The notes under the pieces: model-generated | Database searches by the model: none | What the model was told of the DNA's origin: nothing | Seen by the model: the letters and a program-made list of their open reading frames with translations, nothing else | NCBI RefSeq assembly: GCF_014201115.1 | Contig: NZ_JACHDO010000001.1 | Span: 1,798,001-1,862,000 of the forward strand | Direction of reading: 5' to 3' | DNA from: Nocardiopsis metallicus | GTDB taxonomy: Bacteria > Actinomycetota > Actinomycetes > Streptosporangiales > Streptosporangiaceae | Length of the DNA: 64,000 nt | Shown here: positions 52,949 through 60,862 of the stretch, one piece after another | Layout: each line of letters opens with the position of its first letter | How positions within the stretch are numbered: the first letter of the stretch is position 1 | Program-made: the position numbers and the translations under genes

Positions 52949-54511
52949 TCAGACTCCAGACGGGATTCGAAGGGAGGGCTGTCTCGGGGTCGTGCTGCGC
53001 CATCCGTCATCGGTGACGACCGTGCCCGCGTCGAGCGCCCGTGTGTACAGCACCGAGCGCGTGCTCTGCGAAGACCTGAACCAGACCAGGGAGAGCGCCG
53101 CCATGACGGCTGCGGGGACCAGTACCAGCCAGGGGCTTGCGGAGTGGGCGGCCTCACCGAGCACCGGCCCGAGGAAGTCCTTGGCCACGGCCACCAGGGC
53201 CGCGTAGGCCACGCACACGCTCGCTGCCGCACCCATGCCCACGGCTGCGCGCCCCGGTGTCGCTCCGAGCCAGACCCACAGGGCGCGCGCCGCGCTGAAC
53301 CAGGCGAAGGCGAGCAGCACGATCGCGCCCGGCTGTTCGAGGGCCCCCCGCGCGAAGGTGGCCAGGGCCAGTGAGATCGCCGCGGCGGGCACGAGCGCGG
53401 CCGCTGCCAGCCGCAGGGGTGGCGGCCAGCCGGTTCCGGCCGGAGCGGGGAGCGGGACGGCCCGGTGACGCTTGCGGTTGTGGATGGCGGAGTCGACGCT
53501 CAGGAACAGTGTCGCCTTGTACATTCCGTGCGCGACCAGGTGGAAGACCACGGCGGCGAAGGCGCCCAGCGCGCAGGCCATCACCATGAACCCCATCTGG
53601 CCGATCGTGGAGTAGGCGAGCGCGCCCTTGGCGTCGGGGCGAGCCAGCATCAGCGCCGTCCCGTAGAGGGCCGTCAGCGCTCCTACCGTGAACGCCAGGT
53701 GGGTGGCCAGGCCGGACGCGCCGAAGACCGGGCCCATACGGACCAGCAGGAAGCCCCCCGCGTTGACCAGCCCGGCGTGCATGAACGCGGAGACCGGGGT
53801 GGGGGCTGCCAGGGTCGCAGGCAGCCAGCGGTGCAGGGGCACCAGCGCGCAGCGGCCCATCGCCGCCACCAGTAGCAGGCAGGCCACCAGGGGGGCCGCG
53901 GGTACGCCCACGCCGAAGAGGTGGAGCTGTTGTCCCGCCAGTTCCTGGGCCCCGGCCTCCACACCGCGCAGGTCGAGGCCGCCGATCGTCGTCCAGAGCA
54001 CGGCCGCGGCCGCTATCAGCGCGAGGTCGCCGACGGCATGGGCCGCTGCGGTCCGGCGCAGGCCCGTTCTGGCAGCAGGCAGGTCCGAGCGTTGGGCGAG
54101 CATCACCAGAAGGCCCAGACCGCTGGCGACCCAGGCGGCGACGAGCACCCCGAACGTGGCGGAGCTCACCAGGACCGCGACGGCCGTGGTGGTGGCTCCC
54201 ATGGCCGCGATCAGGCGTGCTTGACGCGGGTCGCCCGAGAGGTAGCGGTTGGCGTACGACTGCACCACGGCGCTCACGCCGAGCACCAGGGCCAGCATCA
54301 CCACCGACAGGCGGTCGGCGAACAGCCCGGGGGCGGTGACCGGGCTCTGGGAGAGCGCGGAGAACGCTGTGGGGACGACCGCGCAGAGCGCGGCTGCCGC
54401 GGCTGCCGCGCCGAGCGCGCCGGCGCGGTCACCGAGACGTTCGGAAGCCAGCACGCATACCAGCGCGGCCAGTCCCGGCAGTGCCACCGCCATGACCAGC
54501 AGGGCGCTCAT
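52949..54511 (-). CDS. dabB: DabB, NuoL-like membrane subunit of the DIC transporter
   Basis: A 520-residue polytopic protein of the NADH-quinone oxidoreductase subunit 5/MrpA fold. Core motifs are PLHRWLPATLAAPTPVSAFM (Lys/Arg-rich loop before the HAGLVNAGGFLL half-channel), GALAYSTIGQMGFMVMACAL and VFHLVAHGMYKATLFLSVDS. In DAB systems it couples proton or sodium flow to DabA. ATG 54511 overlaps the stop of an upstream 42-codon ORF by ATGA. The operon promoter is at 54644-54673. Confidence 0.92.
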   Translation of the reverse strand: MSALLVMAVALPGLAALVCVLASERLGDRAGALGAAAAAAALCAVVPTAFSALSQSPVTAPGLFADRLSVVMLALVLGVSAVVQSYANRYLSGDPRQARLIAAMGATTTAVAVLVSSATFGVLVAAWVASGLGLLVMLAQRSDLPAARTGLRRTAAAHAVGDLALIAAAAVLWTTIGGLDLRGVEAGAQELAGQQLHLFGVGVPAAPLVACLLLVAAMGRCALVPLHRWLPATLAAPTPVSAFMHAGLVNAGGFLLVRMGPVFGASGLATHLAFTVGALTALYGTALMLARPDAKGALAYSTIGQMGFMVMACALGAFAAVVFHLVAHGMYKATLFLSVDSAIHNRKRHRAVPLPAPAGTGWPPPLRLAAAALVPAAAISLALATFARGALEQPGAIVLLAFAWFSAARALWVWLGATPGRAAVGMGAAASVCVAYAALVAVAKDFLGPVLGEAAHSASPWLVLVPAAVMAALSLVWFRSSQSTRSVLYTRALDAGTVVTDDGWRSTTPRQPSLRIPSGV

Positions 54512-54636
54512 CGGGTCCGCCCCGGGGTGCGCAGCGGTCGGGCCGCGAAGCGGGTCGGGGGTTCCTGGGGCTCAGCGGTGCCGTGCGCGGGCCCGTGCAC
54601 GCCCTCTATCGCCGCGTCGGCTTCTCTCCATGACAT
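54508..54636 (-). CDS. Predicted 42-residue leader protein of the dab operon
   Basis: A short frame from ATG 54636 to TGA 54508, product MSWREADAAIEGVHGPAHGT and 22 further residues, Pro/Arg-rich with no known domain. Its stop overlaps the dabB ATG (ATGA), and its ATG lies 7 nt after the -10 TATAGA, so it would be the leaderless first cistron. This geometry argues for translation and coupling to dabB; no homologue is known to me. Confidence 0.5.
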   Translation of the reverse strand: MSWREADAAIEGVHGPAHGTAEPQEPPTRFAARPLRTPGRTR

Positions 54637-54643
54637 ACGCAAA

Positions 54644-54673
54644 TCTATACACGAATTATAAGACGTGAGTCAA
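54644..54673 (-). promoter_or_regulatory. Promoter of the dab operon
   Basis: Minus strand: TTGACT (54668-54673), an 18-bp AT-rich spacer, and TATAGA (54644-54649), close to the sigma-70-type consensus and unusual for this GC-rich DNA. Predicted transcription start near 54637, at the ATG of the small leader ORF. The divergent regulator at 54713 is the obvious candidate to bind here. Confidence 0.7.
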
Positions 54674-54712
54674 AGAGCGCGACTGAACCGTCGCATGAAG
54701 TAGGGTGGGCCC

Positions 54713-55012
54713 GTGGCCGACTGGACTTTTCTCACCAACCACGCCCATGTACTGCTGTGCCTGGCCCGTGATCCGTACATACGCCTGCGCGACGTGGCCG
54801 AGGCGGTGGGCATCACCGAACGCGCCACCCAGCGGATCGTCGCCGACCTGGCCGAGGCCGGCTACCTGGAACGCACCCGCGAGGGCCGACGCAACCACTA
54901 CCGCCTGCACCCCGAACTGCCCCTGCGTCACCCGCTCGAACGCGACCACGCGGTCGGCGACATCCTGAGGGTCCTGGACAACGGCTCCCCTCCCACACAG
55001 GGCGCAGCTTGA
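54713..55012 (+). CDS. Small winged-helix transcriptional regulator
   Basis: A 99-residue MarR/ArsR-type winged helix: FLTNHAHVLLCLARDPYIRL, DVAEAVGITERATQRIVADL, AEAGYLERTREGRRNHYRLH. TAGGGT (54701-54706) lies 6 nt before GTG 54713, so a leaderless mRNA is likely. Divergent from dab and overlapping the DUF6671 gene by TTGA. It has no separate ligand domain; a role in controlling dab is inferred from position. Confidence 0.85.
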   Translation: MADWTFLTNHAHVLLCLARDPYIRLRDVAEAVGITERATQRIVADLAEAGYLERTREGRRNHYRLHPELPLRHPLERDHAVGDILRVLDNGSPPTQGAA

Positions 55013-55866
55013 GCGGCACCCACCCCTACCGGGGCACCCCCGTCGCACTCGCCACCAAGCACGCCAAGGAACACGTACTGGCCCCCGCGCTGGCCCGCGC
55101 CCCCGGCCTGCGCGTCAGCGTCCCCGAACTGGATACCGACCGGCTCGGCACCTTCACCGGCGAGATCGAGCGTCCCGCTCCGGCGCGGGAAACCGCCCTC
55201 CTCAAGGCCCGGCTCGGGATCGAAGCCAGTGGGCTTCCCCGCGGGCTGGCCAGTGAGGGCAGTTTCGGTCCCCACCCGCAGGTGCCCTTCGTCCCCGTGG
55301 GACTGGAGATCCTCGCCTTCGTGGACCACGACCTCGGCATCGAGGTCGTCGAGCAACGGCTGAGCGAGCACACGAATTTCGCCCACACCACCGCCTCGGC
55401 ACTCGACCAGCAGACCGAGCGCTTCCTGGCCTCGGCCCGCTTCGGGGAGCACGCCCTCATCGTCCGTCCCAACGCCGGCGACACCAACGACGGCCTCCAG
55501 AAGGGGATCGTCTCCCGCGAGGAGCTCGCGGAGGCGATCCGCCGCTGTGCCCACGCCTCAGAAGACGGCCTCGCCTTCGTGGAGACCGACATGCGGGCCC
55601 ACCACAACCCGACGCGTATGCGGCAGATCGCCCTGCTTGCCCGACGTCTGGCCGACAGGCTCAGCGCTCTGTGCCCCGCCTGTGCAGCACCCGGCTACGG
55701 CACCGTCGACACACGCCCCGGACTGCCTTGCTCCGCATGCCGCACCCCTACCGCCCGTATCGCGGTCGAGGTCCAGGGCTGCGCCCGCTGCGAGCACCGG
55801 CGACCCCGCCCGGTCGCGGGCGCCCGCGCGGCCGACCCCGGGGAATGCCCCTACTGCAACCCCTGA
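55009..55866 (+). CDS. DUF6671-like protein with C-terminal zinc ribbons
   Basis: A 285-residue protein. N-terminal ~220 residues: PVALATKHAKEHVLAPALAR, LLKARLGIEASGLPRGLASE, LEILAFVDHDLGIEVVEQRL, RPNAGDTNDGLQKGIVSREE and ETDMRAHHNPTRMRQIALLA; I match this to DUF6671. C-terminal Cys pairs (CPACAAPG, CSACR, CARCEHRR, CPYC) form two zinc ribbons. The TTG start (55009) overlaps the regulator stop, so both are one unit. Function unknown; DNDxHD-like acidic/His residues may bind metal. Confidence 0.75.
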   Translation: MSGTHPYRGTPVALATKHAKEHVLAPALARAPGLRVSVPELDTDRLGTFTGEIERPAPARETALLKARLGIEASGLPRGLASEGSFGPHPQVPFVPVGLEILAFVDHDLGIEVVEQRLSEHTNFAHTTASALDQQTERFLASARFGEHALIVRPNAGDTNDGLQKGIVSREELAEAIRRCAHASEDGLAFVETDMRAHHNPTRMRQIALLARRLADRLSALCPACAAPGYGTVDTRPGLPCSACRTPTARIAVEVQGCARCEHRRPRPVAGARAADPGECPYCNP

Positions 55867-55936
55867 CGGATCGGCAGCCCCCGGCCGCTGCCCAGCTCAC
55901 CCCGCTCCCATGCCCGTCCCAGGTTCTGGCCTGGCG

Positions 55937-55965
55937 TTGTCTAACGGACCGAGAGCGCCTAAACA
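55937..55965 (+). promoter_or_regulatory. Promoter of the MoxR operon
   Basis: TTGTCT (55937-55942), 17-bp spacer, TAAACA (55960-55965). The predicted start near 55972 leaves a ~75-nt leader that is made up largely of repeat copy 2, before the moxR-like ATG at 56047. Confidence 0.6.
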
Positions 55966-56015
55966 GGTAGTGTCGCCACAGGTGATCCACAACCTACTCC
56001 TTACCGGCGTCCACG
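55942..56015 (+). repeat. 74-bp intergenic repeat, copy 2
   Basis: Near-identical to 48760-48833 (three differences by eye). Contains the -10 element and most of the leader of the MoxR operon. Conservation beyond the promoter suggests a regulatory RNA or protein-binding element. Confidence 0.8.
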
Positions 56016-56046
56016 TACGGGGCGCCGAGTCCGGGAAGGACGGGAC

Positions 56047-57114
56047 ATGGCAGAAACCTCACCCGGGAACGGTTCCGCTCCCGCACCGGGGCCGGAGAGC
56101 GCTCCGGGCGAGCCGACCCGGCTGCTGCGGGCGGCACTGCACGAGGTGTCCACGGTCATCGTCGGCCAGGAGCGCATGGTGGAGCGTTCCCTGATCGCCC
56201 TGGTCGCGCAGGGGCACTGCCTCATCGAGGGGGTGCCCGGCATCGCCAAGACCCTGGCGGTGTCGACCCTGGCCAAGGTCACCGGAGGTTCGTTCTCCCG
56301 GGTGCAGTTCACCCCCGACCTGGTGCCCTCCGACATCGTCGGCACCCGTATCTACCACCCCTCCACCGAGCGCTTCGACGTCGAGCTGGGCCCGGTCTTC
56401 GCGAACTTCGTGCTCGCCGACGAGATCAACAGGGCCCCGGCCAAGGTGCAGTCGGCGCTGCTGGAGGTCATGGCCGAACGGCAGGTGTCCATCGGCGGGA
56501 CCACCTACCCGCTGCCCTCCCCCTTCATCGTGATCGCCACCCAGAACCCGGTGGAGTCCGAGGGCGTCTACCCGCTGCCCGAGGCCCAGCGCGACCGGTT
56601 CCTGATGAAGGTCACCGTGGGCCACCCCCAGGCGCACGAGGAGATGGAGATCCTGCGCCGGATGAGCTCGAAGCCGCCGACCGCGCACCAGGTCCTGGAC
56701 CCGGTCACCCTGGGAGAGTTGCAGGCCGACGCCGAACGCGTGCACATCCACCAGCTGATCGCCGACTACGTGGTGCGCCTGGTCATGGCCACGCGTGAGC
56801 CGGAGAACTACCAGATGCCCGACCTGCGCCAGGCGCTGGAGGTGGGGGCGAGCCCGCGCGCCACCCTGGGACTGGTCGCGGCCGCCCGCGCGCTGGCGCT
56901 GCTGCGCGGGCGCGACTACGTGCTCCCCGACGACGTTCGGGTACTGGCCCACGACGTGATCGCGCACCGCCTGGTGCTGACCTTCGACGCCCTGGCCGAC
57001 GGCGTCACTCCGGCCCAGGTGGTCGACCGCATCCTGTCCACCGTTCCCGCGCCCCGGGTCATCTGGGACGAACCGCCCACCGGTGAGACCGCCTCCTTCG
57101 CCTCGCAGAGATAG
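56047..57114 (+). CDS. MoxR-family AAA+ ATPase
   Basis: A 355-residue ATPase. Walker A is CLIEGVPGIAKTLAVSTLAK, Walker B is NFVLADEINRAPAKVQSALL, sensor 1 is PFIVIATQNPVESEGVYPLP and the arginine finger EAQRDRFLMKV. AAA_lid_2 follows. First gene of the MoxR-DUF58-VWA operon. Such units act as chaperones that mature or assemble metalloenzymes or stress complexes together with the VWA proteins. ATG 56047 has AAGGA about 8 nt upstream. Confidence 0.94.
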   Translation: MAETSPGNGSAPAPGPESAPGEPTRLLRAALHEVSTVIVGQERMVERSLIALVAQGHCLIEGVPGIAKTLAVSTLAKVTGGSFSRVQFTPDLVPSDIVGTRIYHPSTERFDVELGPVFANFVLADEINRAPAKVQSALLEVMAERQVSIGGTTYPLPSPFIVIATQNPVESEGVYPLPEAQRDRFLMKVTVGHPQAHEEMEILRRMSSKPPTAHQVLDPVTLGELQADAERVHIHQLIADYVVRLVMATREPENYQMPDLRQALEVGASPRATLGLVAAARALALLRGRDYVLPDDVRVLAHDVIAHRLVLTFDALADGVTPAQVVDRILSTVPAPRVIWDEPPTGETASFASQR

Positions 57115-57136
57115 GAAAGGGTGACGAGGTGATCGT

Positions 57137-58105
57137 GTGAACACACCCGCCATCGGTACCGATCCGCGGCTGCGTGCGGCGTTGCGGCGGTTGGACCTGC
57201 GTATCGTGCATCGCCTGGACGGGTTGTTGCACGGCGAGCACCTGGGGCTGCGCTTGGGGCCGGGTTCGGAGGCGGCCGAGGCCCGGCTGTACCAGCCCGG
57301 TGAGGACGACGTGCGGCACATGGACTGGGCGGTGACCGCCCGGACCGACACCCCGCACGTGCGCGACGTGGTGGCCGACCGCGAGTTGGAGAGCTGGACG
57401 CTGCTGGACCTGTCGCCGAGCATGGACTTCGGGACGGGTCTGCGTTCCAAGCGTGACGTGGCGGTGGGCGCCCTGGTGGCGACCAACCTGCTCACCCAGC
57501 GGGTGGGTGACCGCTTCGGCGCGCACTTCCTGCACGAGGGGCGGGTGCGGCGCTGGCCCGCACGGTCGGGCAAGGAGGCGCTGCTGTCGTTGTTGGCCAC
57601 GGTGGCGGCCGCTCCGCGGGGGGACCAGCGCTCCGCGGACGCGGAGCGGGCGACTCTGGCCGAGGCGGTCGGCGATCTGGTGCGGACCCGGCGCAGGCGG
57701 GGGCTGCGGGTGGTGATCTCCGATTTCCTGGACACCCCGGCGTTCGGCGGCGAGGTGAGCTGGGAGCGTCCGCTGCGCCAGTTGGGCTCGCGCCACCAGG
57801 TGCTGGTGGTAGAGGTGGTGGACCCGCGTGAGCTGGACGTGCCGAATGTGGGTGACGTGGCTCTGCGTGATCCGACCACGGGACGGGTACGTGATGTGCG
57901 TCTGACCCGTACGGTGCGCGAGCGCTACCGCAGGGCGGCCGAGGCACAGCGGGCGGCGGTGCGGGGGGCACTGCGCCGGTGCGGGGTACACCACCTGGTG
58001 TTGCGCACGGATCGGGACTGGGTCCTGGATACGGCGCGGTTCGTGATCCACCAGCGCCGGACCGCCCACCACATGGCCAGGCACACCCCGGGGGTGCCGC
58101 GGTGA
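57137..58105 (+). CDS. DUF58 protein
   Basis: A 322-residue partner of MoxR. ARLYQPGEDDVRHMDWAVTA (DUF58 core YxxGDDxRxIDW), RDVVADRELESWTLLDLSPS with a MIDAS-like DLSPSMDFG, then RGLRVVISDFLD. Binds divalent metal in a VWA-like fold. GTG 57137, 22 bp after the MoxR stop. Its own stop overlaps a small ORF by GTGA. Confidence 0.92.
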   Translation: MNTPAIGTDPRLRAALRRLDLRIVHRLDGLLHGEHLGLRLGPGSEAAEARLYQPGEDDVRHMDWAVTARTDTPHVRDVVADRELESWTLLDLSPSMDFGTGLRSKRDVAVGALVATNLLTQRVGDRFGAHFLHEGRVRRWPARSGKEALLSLLATVAAAPRGDQRSADAERATLAEAVGDLVRTRRRRGLRVVISDFLDTPAFGGEVSWERPLRQLGSRHQVLVVEVVDPRELDVPNVGDVALRDPTTGRVRDVRLTRTVRERYRRAAEAQRAAVRGALRRCGVHHLVLRTDRDWVLDTARFVIHQRRTAHHMARHTPGVPR

Positions 58106-58194
58106 GTGCTTCTGAGGACTCGGGGGACTCGGACGGAGTGCGGGTGACAAGGGCGCGGGAGGGTCCCGCGCCAGGACGGGCACGGGGGACGTGA
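58102..58194 (+). CDS. Possible 30-residue coupled small protein
   Basis: A frame from GTG 58102 to TGA 58194, product MSASEDSGDSDGVRVTRARE and 10 further residues. It overlaps the DUF58 stop by GTGA and fills the gap to the VWA gene. Composition is acidic then Arg-rich. It may only serve to keep ribosomes moving between the two larger genes. Confidence 0.3.
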   Translation: MSASEDSGDSDGVRVTRAREGPAPGRARGT

Positions 58195-58201
58195 GGCAGC
58201 C

Positions 58202-59149
58202 ATGACCTTCCTGGAGCCGCAGCGGCTGTGGTGGCTGCTGGCCCTGCTGCTACTGGTGGGCGCGTACGTGTACGTGCAGCGGCAGCGGCGCGAGTACACG
58301 GTGCGTTTCACCAACCTGGAGCTGTTGAACCAGGTGGTGCCGCACCGGCCCGACGTCCGCCGGCATGTTCCGGCGACGCTGTTCACGCTGGCTCTGGGGG
58401 TGCTGATCGCCGCGATGGCGGTGCCCGCGATGCCGGTCGAGGCGCCGCGGGAGCGGGCGACGATCATGGTGGCGGTGGACGTGTCGTTGTCGATGGCGGC
58501 CAACGACATCGAGCCGGACCGGTTGCACGCGGCCAAGGAGTCGGCCCAGGGGTTCGTGGGGACGCTGCCGGACCGGTTCAACGTGGGGTTGGTGTCGTTC
58601 TCGTCGACCGCGACGGTGGTGGCGCCGCCCACACAGGACCACGCCTCGGTGATCGGGTTGATCGAGAACCTGCGGCTGGGGCCGGGGACGGCGATCGGTG
58701 AGGGGGTGTTCGCCTCGCTGGAGGCGATCCGCGGCTTCGACGAGGACGCGGAGGAGGATCCGCCGCCGTCGGCGATCGTGCTGCTCTCGGACGGGGAGAA
58801 CACCAGTGGGCGCGATATCGCGCAGGCTTCGGCGGCTGCCGCCGAGGAGGAGGTGCCGGTGTCCACGATCGCGTTCGGAAGCGGGGCGGCGATGATCGAG
58901 ATCGACGGCTACCAGGTGCCCGCCGACATCGACAAGGAGGCGTTGCAGGGGTTGGCCCAGGACACCGGGGGGCACTTCTACGAGGCCGAGAGCGAGACGG
59001 AGCTGGACGAGGTCTATGAGGACATCGGTTCCTCGCTGGGTCTGGAGATGGTGCATGAGGAGATCGTCACTCGGTTCGTGATGGTCGCGATCGTCTTGGC
59101 GCTGGCGACCGCATTGACCTCACTGCTGTGGTTCCAGCGACTTCCCTGA
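58202..59149 (+). CDS. VWA-domain membrane protein (BatA-like)
   Basis: A 315-residue protein. An N-terminal double transmembrane module (LWWLLALLLLVGAYVYVQ, LFTLALGVLIAAMAVPAMPV), then the VWA domain with an intact MIDAS: DVSLSMAANDIEPDR, Thr in PGTAIGEGVFA and Asp in VLLSDGENTSGRD. A third helix closes the C-terminus (VMVAIVLALATALTSLLW), so the VWA domain is between helices 2 and 3. Works with MoxR and DUF58. Confidence 0.93.
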   Translation: MTFLEPQRLWWLLALLLLVGAYVYVQRQRREYTVRFTNLELLNQVVPHRPDVRRHVPATLFTLALGVLIAAMAVPAMPVEAPRERATIMVAVDVSLSMAANDIEPDRLHAAKESAQGFVGTLPDRFNVGLVSFSSTATVVAPPTQDHASVIGLIENLRLGPGTAIGEGVFASLEAIRGFDEDAEEDPPPSAIVLLSDGENTSGRDIAQASAAAAEEEVPVSTIAFGSGAAMIEIDGYQVPADIDKEALQGLAQDTGGHFYEAESETELDEVYEDIGSSLGLEMVHEEIVTRFVMVAIVLALATALTSLLWFQRLP

Positions 59150-59278
59150 TGTGGAGAGAACCAACCCTCGGCATCAGTGATGTTGGTCACATCCCTTTAG
59201 GTGGGGTTTACACCTTTTCCTGCGCGGCTACCGGTTAGCGTTGGCATGTTTTGTCATGCCCATCCACTTCGAGGAACG

Positions 59279-60010
59279 ATGCCGAACACACCCGCACCCC
59301 CGGCCGCGATCTGCTTCGACCTGGACGACACCCTCATTGACGACGTCGCCGCCTCGTCCGCGGGTCTGCGCGCGGTCATGGAGCGGCTCGGCCACCCAGA
59401 CTTCGGCGCCGCCCGCGCGCTGTGGGACGCCCAGACCGAAATCTCCTTCGGCGCCTACCTGCGCGGCGACCTGAGCCTTGAGGACCAGCGCCGCGAGCGC
59501 ATCCGGGCCCTGGCCGTCCAGGCCGGCCACAACGACGTCGCCGACCAGCACTGCGACGACCTCTACCGCCTCTACCTGGACGGCCACCGCGCCGGCTGGC
59601 AGGTCTTCCCCGACACCTTCGCGGTGCTGGGCGCCCTGTCCTCTGCCGGCTACCGGCTGGCCGTGCTCACCAACGGCATCGAGGCCCTGCAGCACGCCAA
59701 GCTCCAGGCCCTGGAACTGACGCCCTACTTCCACGCCGTGGTCTGTGCCGACACCGTGGGCGCGGGCAAGCCCGACCCGCGGATCTTCCACGCCACCGCC
59801 CAGCGCCTGGGCGTGGAGCCCAGCGCCTGCTGGCACGTGGGCGACCAGATCCAGGCCGACGGCGTGGGCGCGGTGTCCTCGGGTATGCGCCCGGTGATCG
59901 TGGACCGCCAGGCCCGCCAGCCCCTCGAGGGCATCACCACCCTTACCGGCCTGGACGGCCTCCTGCGCATGCTCGGTCTGCCCAGCGCGGCCGCGACGGG
60001 CGCACTGTGA
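59279..60010 (+). CDS. HAD-family hydrolase
   Basis: A 243-residue phosphatase. HAD motif I is [14 protein letters not shown], motif II is [16 protein letters not shown], motif III Lys is in [16 protein letters not shown] and motif IV is [16 protein letters not shown]1 helical cap follows motif I. Close to YjjG/PGP-like nucleotidases. ATG 59279 has GAGGAAC just upstream. Overlaps the NUDIX gene by GTGA, suggesting joint nucleotide clean-up. Confidence 0.93.
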   Translation: MPNTPAPPAAICFDLDDTLIDDVAASSAGLRAVMERLGHPDFGAARALWDAQTEISFGAYLRGDLSLEDQRRERIRALAVQAGHNDVADQHCDDLYRLYLDGHRAGWQVFPDTFAVLGALSSAGYRLAVLTNGIEALQHAKLQALELTPYFHAVVCADTVGAGKPDPRIFHATAQRLGVEPSACWHVGDQIQADGVGAVSSGMRPVIVDRQARQPLEGITTLTGLDGLLRMLGLPSAAATGAL

Positions 60011-60786
60011 GCTCGATCGACGACTGGATGGCCCGCCGGGTCACCGCGCACCTGATCACCTCCGGCCCCCAGGGGCCGGTCCTGTCCGGCACGCGTGTGC
60101 TGTTCGGCCAGGACCCCGAGGAGGTCGCACGTGAACTGGGCGGGCTGGAGCCGCAGGCGCCGCTGGTGGCCCTGGAGGTGCTCACCGAGACCGTGAGCCT
60201 GTACCGGGGCCGGGCCCTGCACGTGGACCGGGTCGTGTTCGCCGAGCCCCACCTGGTCTCGGCCTGGCCCTCGGTGGTGCCCGTCGAGGGGTTCACCCCC
60301 GCGGCCCCCGCCCTGGCCGAGGAGGAGCCCGGTCCCGCAGACGACGCGCGGCCCCGGCTGCGCCGCTTCGCCTCCTACGGGATCGTCACCGACGCCGCCG
60401 GGCGCATCCTGCTGAGCCGCATCGCCGAGGGCTTCCCCGGCGCGGGCACCTGGCACCTGCCCGGCGGCGGCGTGGACACCGGTGAGGACGTGCGCGCGGC
60501 GCTACGGCGCGAGGTGCTCGAGGAGACCGGTCAGGCCGGTGTGGTCGGTGACCTGATCAAGGTGGCCAGCCACCGCCGGACCCGGACCAGCGGAACCGAC
60601 ATCTACTCGGTGTGGGTCTTCTCCCACGTGCACGTCCTCGAACCGAGCGAACCGCACGTGCTCGAACAGGACGGCTCCACCGCCGACTGCGGGTGGTTCA
60701 CCCCCGCGGGGCTGGCGGAGCTGCGGCTGTCCACCACCGCCCGGCGCGGCATGGAGTTCCTGGTCCAGCACCGCCGACTGCGGTGA
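60007..60786 (+). CDS. NUDIX hydrolase
   Basis: A 259-residue protein. The N-terminal ~115 residues are an uncharacterised domain ([40 protein letters not shown]). The NUDIX domain follows, with the complete box [23 protein letters not shown] and the catalytic REVLEE helix. Hydrolyses nucleoside-diphosphate-linked compounds. GTG 60007 overlaps the HAD stop. The extra N-terminal domain may set specificity. Confidence 0.93.
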   Translation: MSSIDDWMARRVTAHLITSGPQGPVLSGTRVLFGQDPEEVARELGGLEPQAPLVALEVLTETVSLYRGRALHVDRVVFAEPHLVSAWPSVVPVEGFTPAAPALAEEEPGPADDARPRLRRFASYGIVTDAAGRILLSRIAEGFPGAGTWHLPGGGVDTGEDVRAALRREVLEETGQAGVVGDLIKVASHRRTRTSGTDIYSVWVFSHVHVLEPSEPHVLEQDGSTADCGWFTPAGLAELRLSTTARRGMEFLVQHRRLR

Positions 60787-60797
60787 CCGGGGTTCCT

Positions 60798-60846
60798 GGG
60801 GCCGGAGTTGTTGAGGCACTGCGGAGCCCCGGCCCCGACCGGGCCC
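60798..60846. terminator. Hairpin between convergent genes
   Basis: GGGGCCGG (60798-60805) pairs with CCGGCCCC (60839-60846) between the NUDIX stop (60786) and the APC permease stop (60863). The loop is long (33 nt), so efficiency is uncertain. Confidence 0.45.
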
Positions 60847-60862
60847 CACCGACCGGCGGCGG

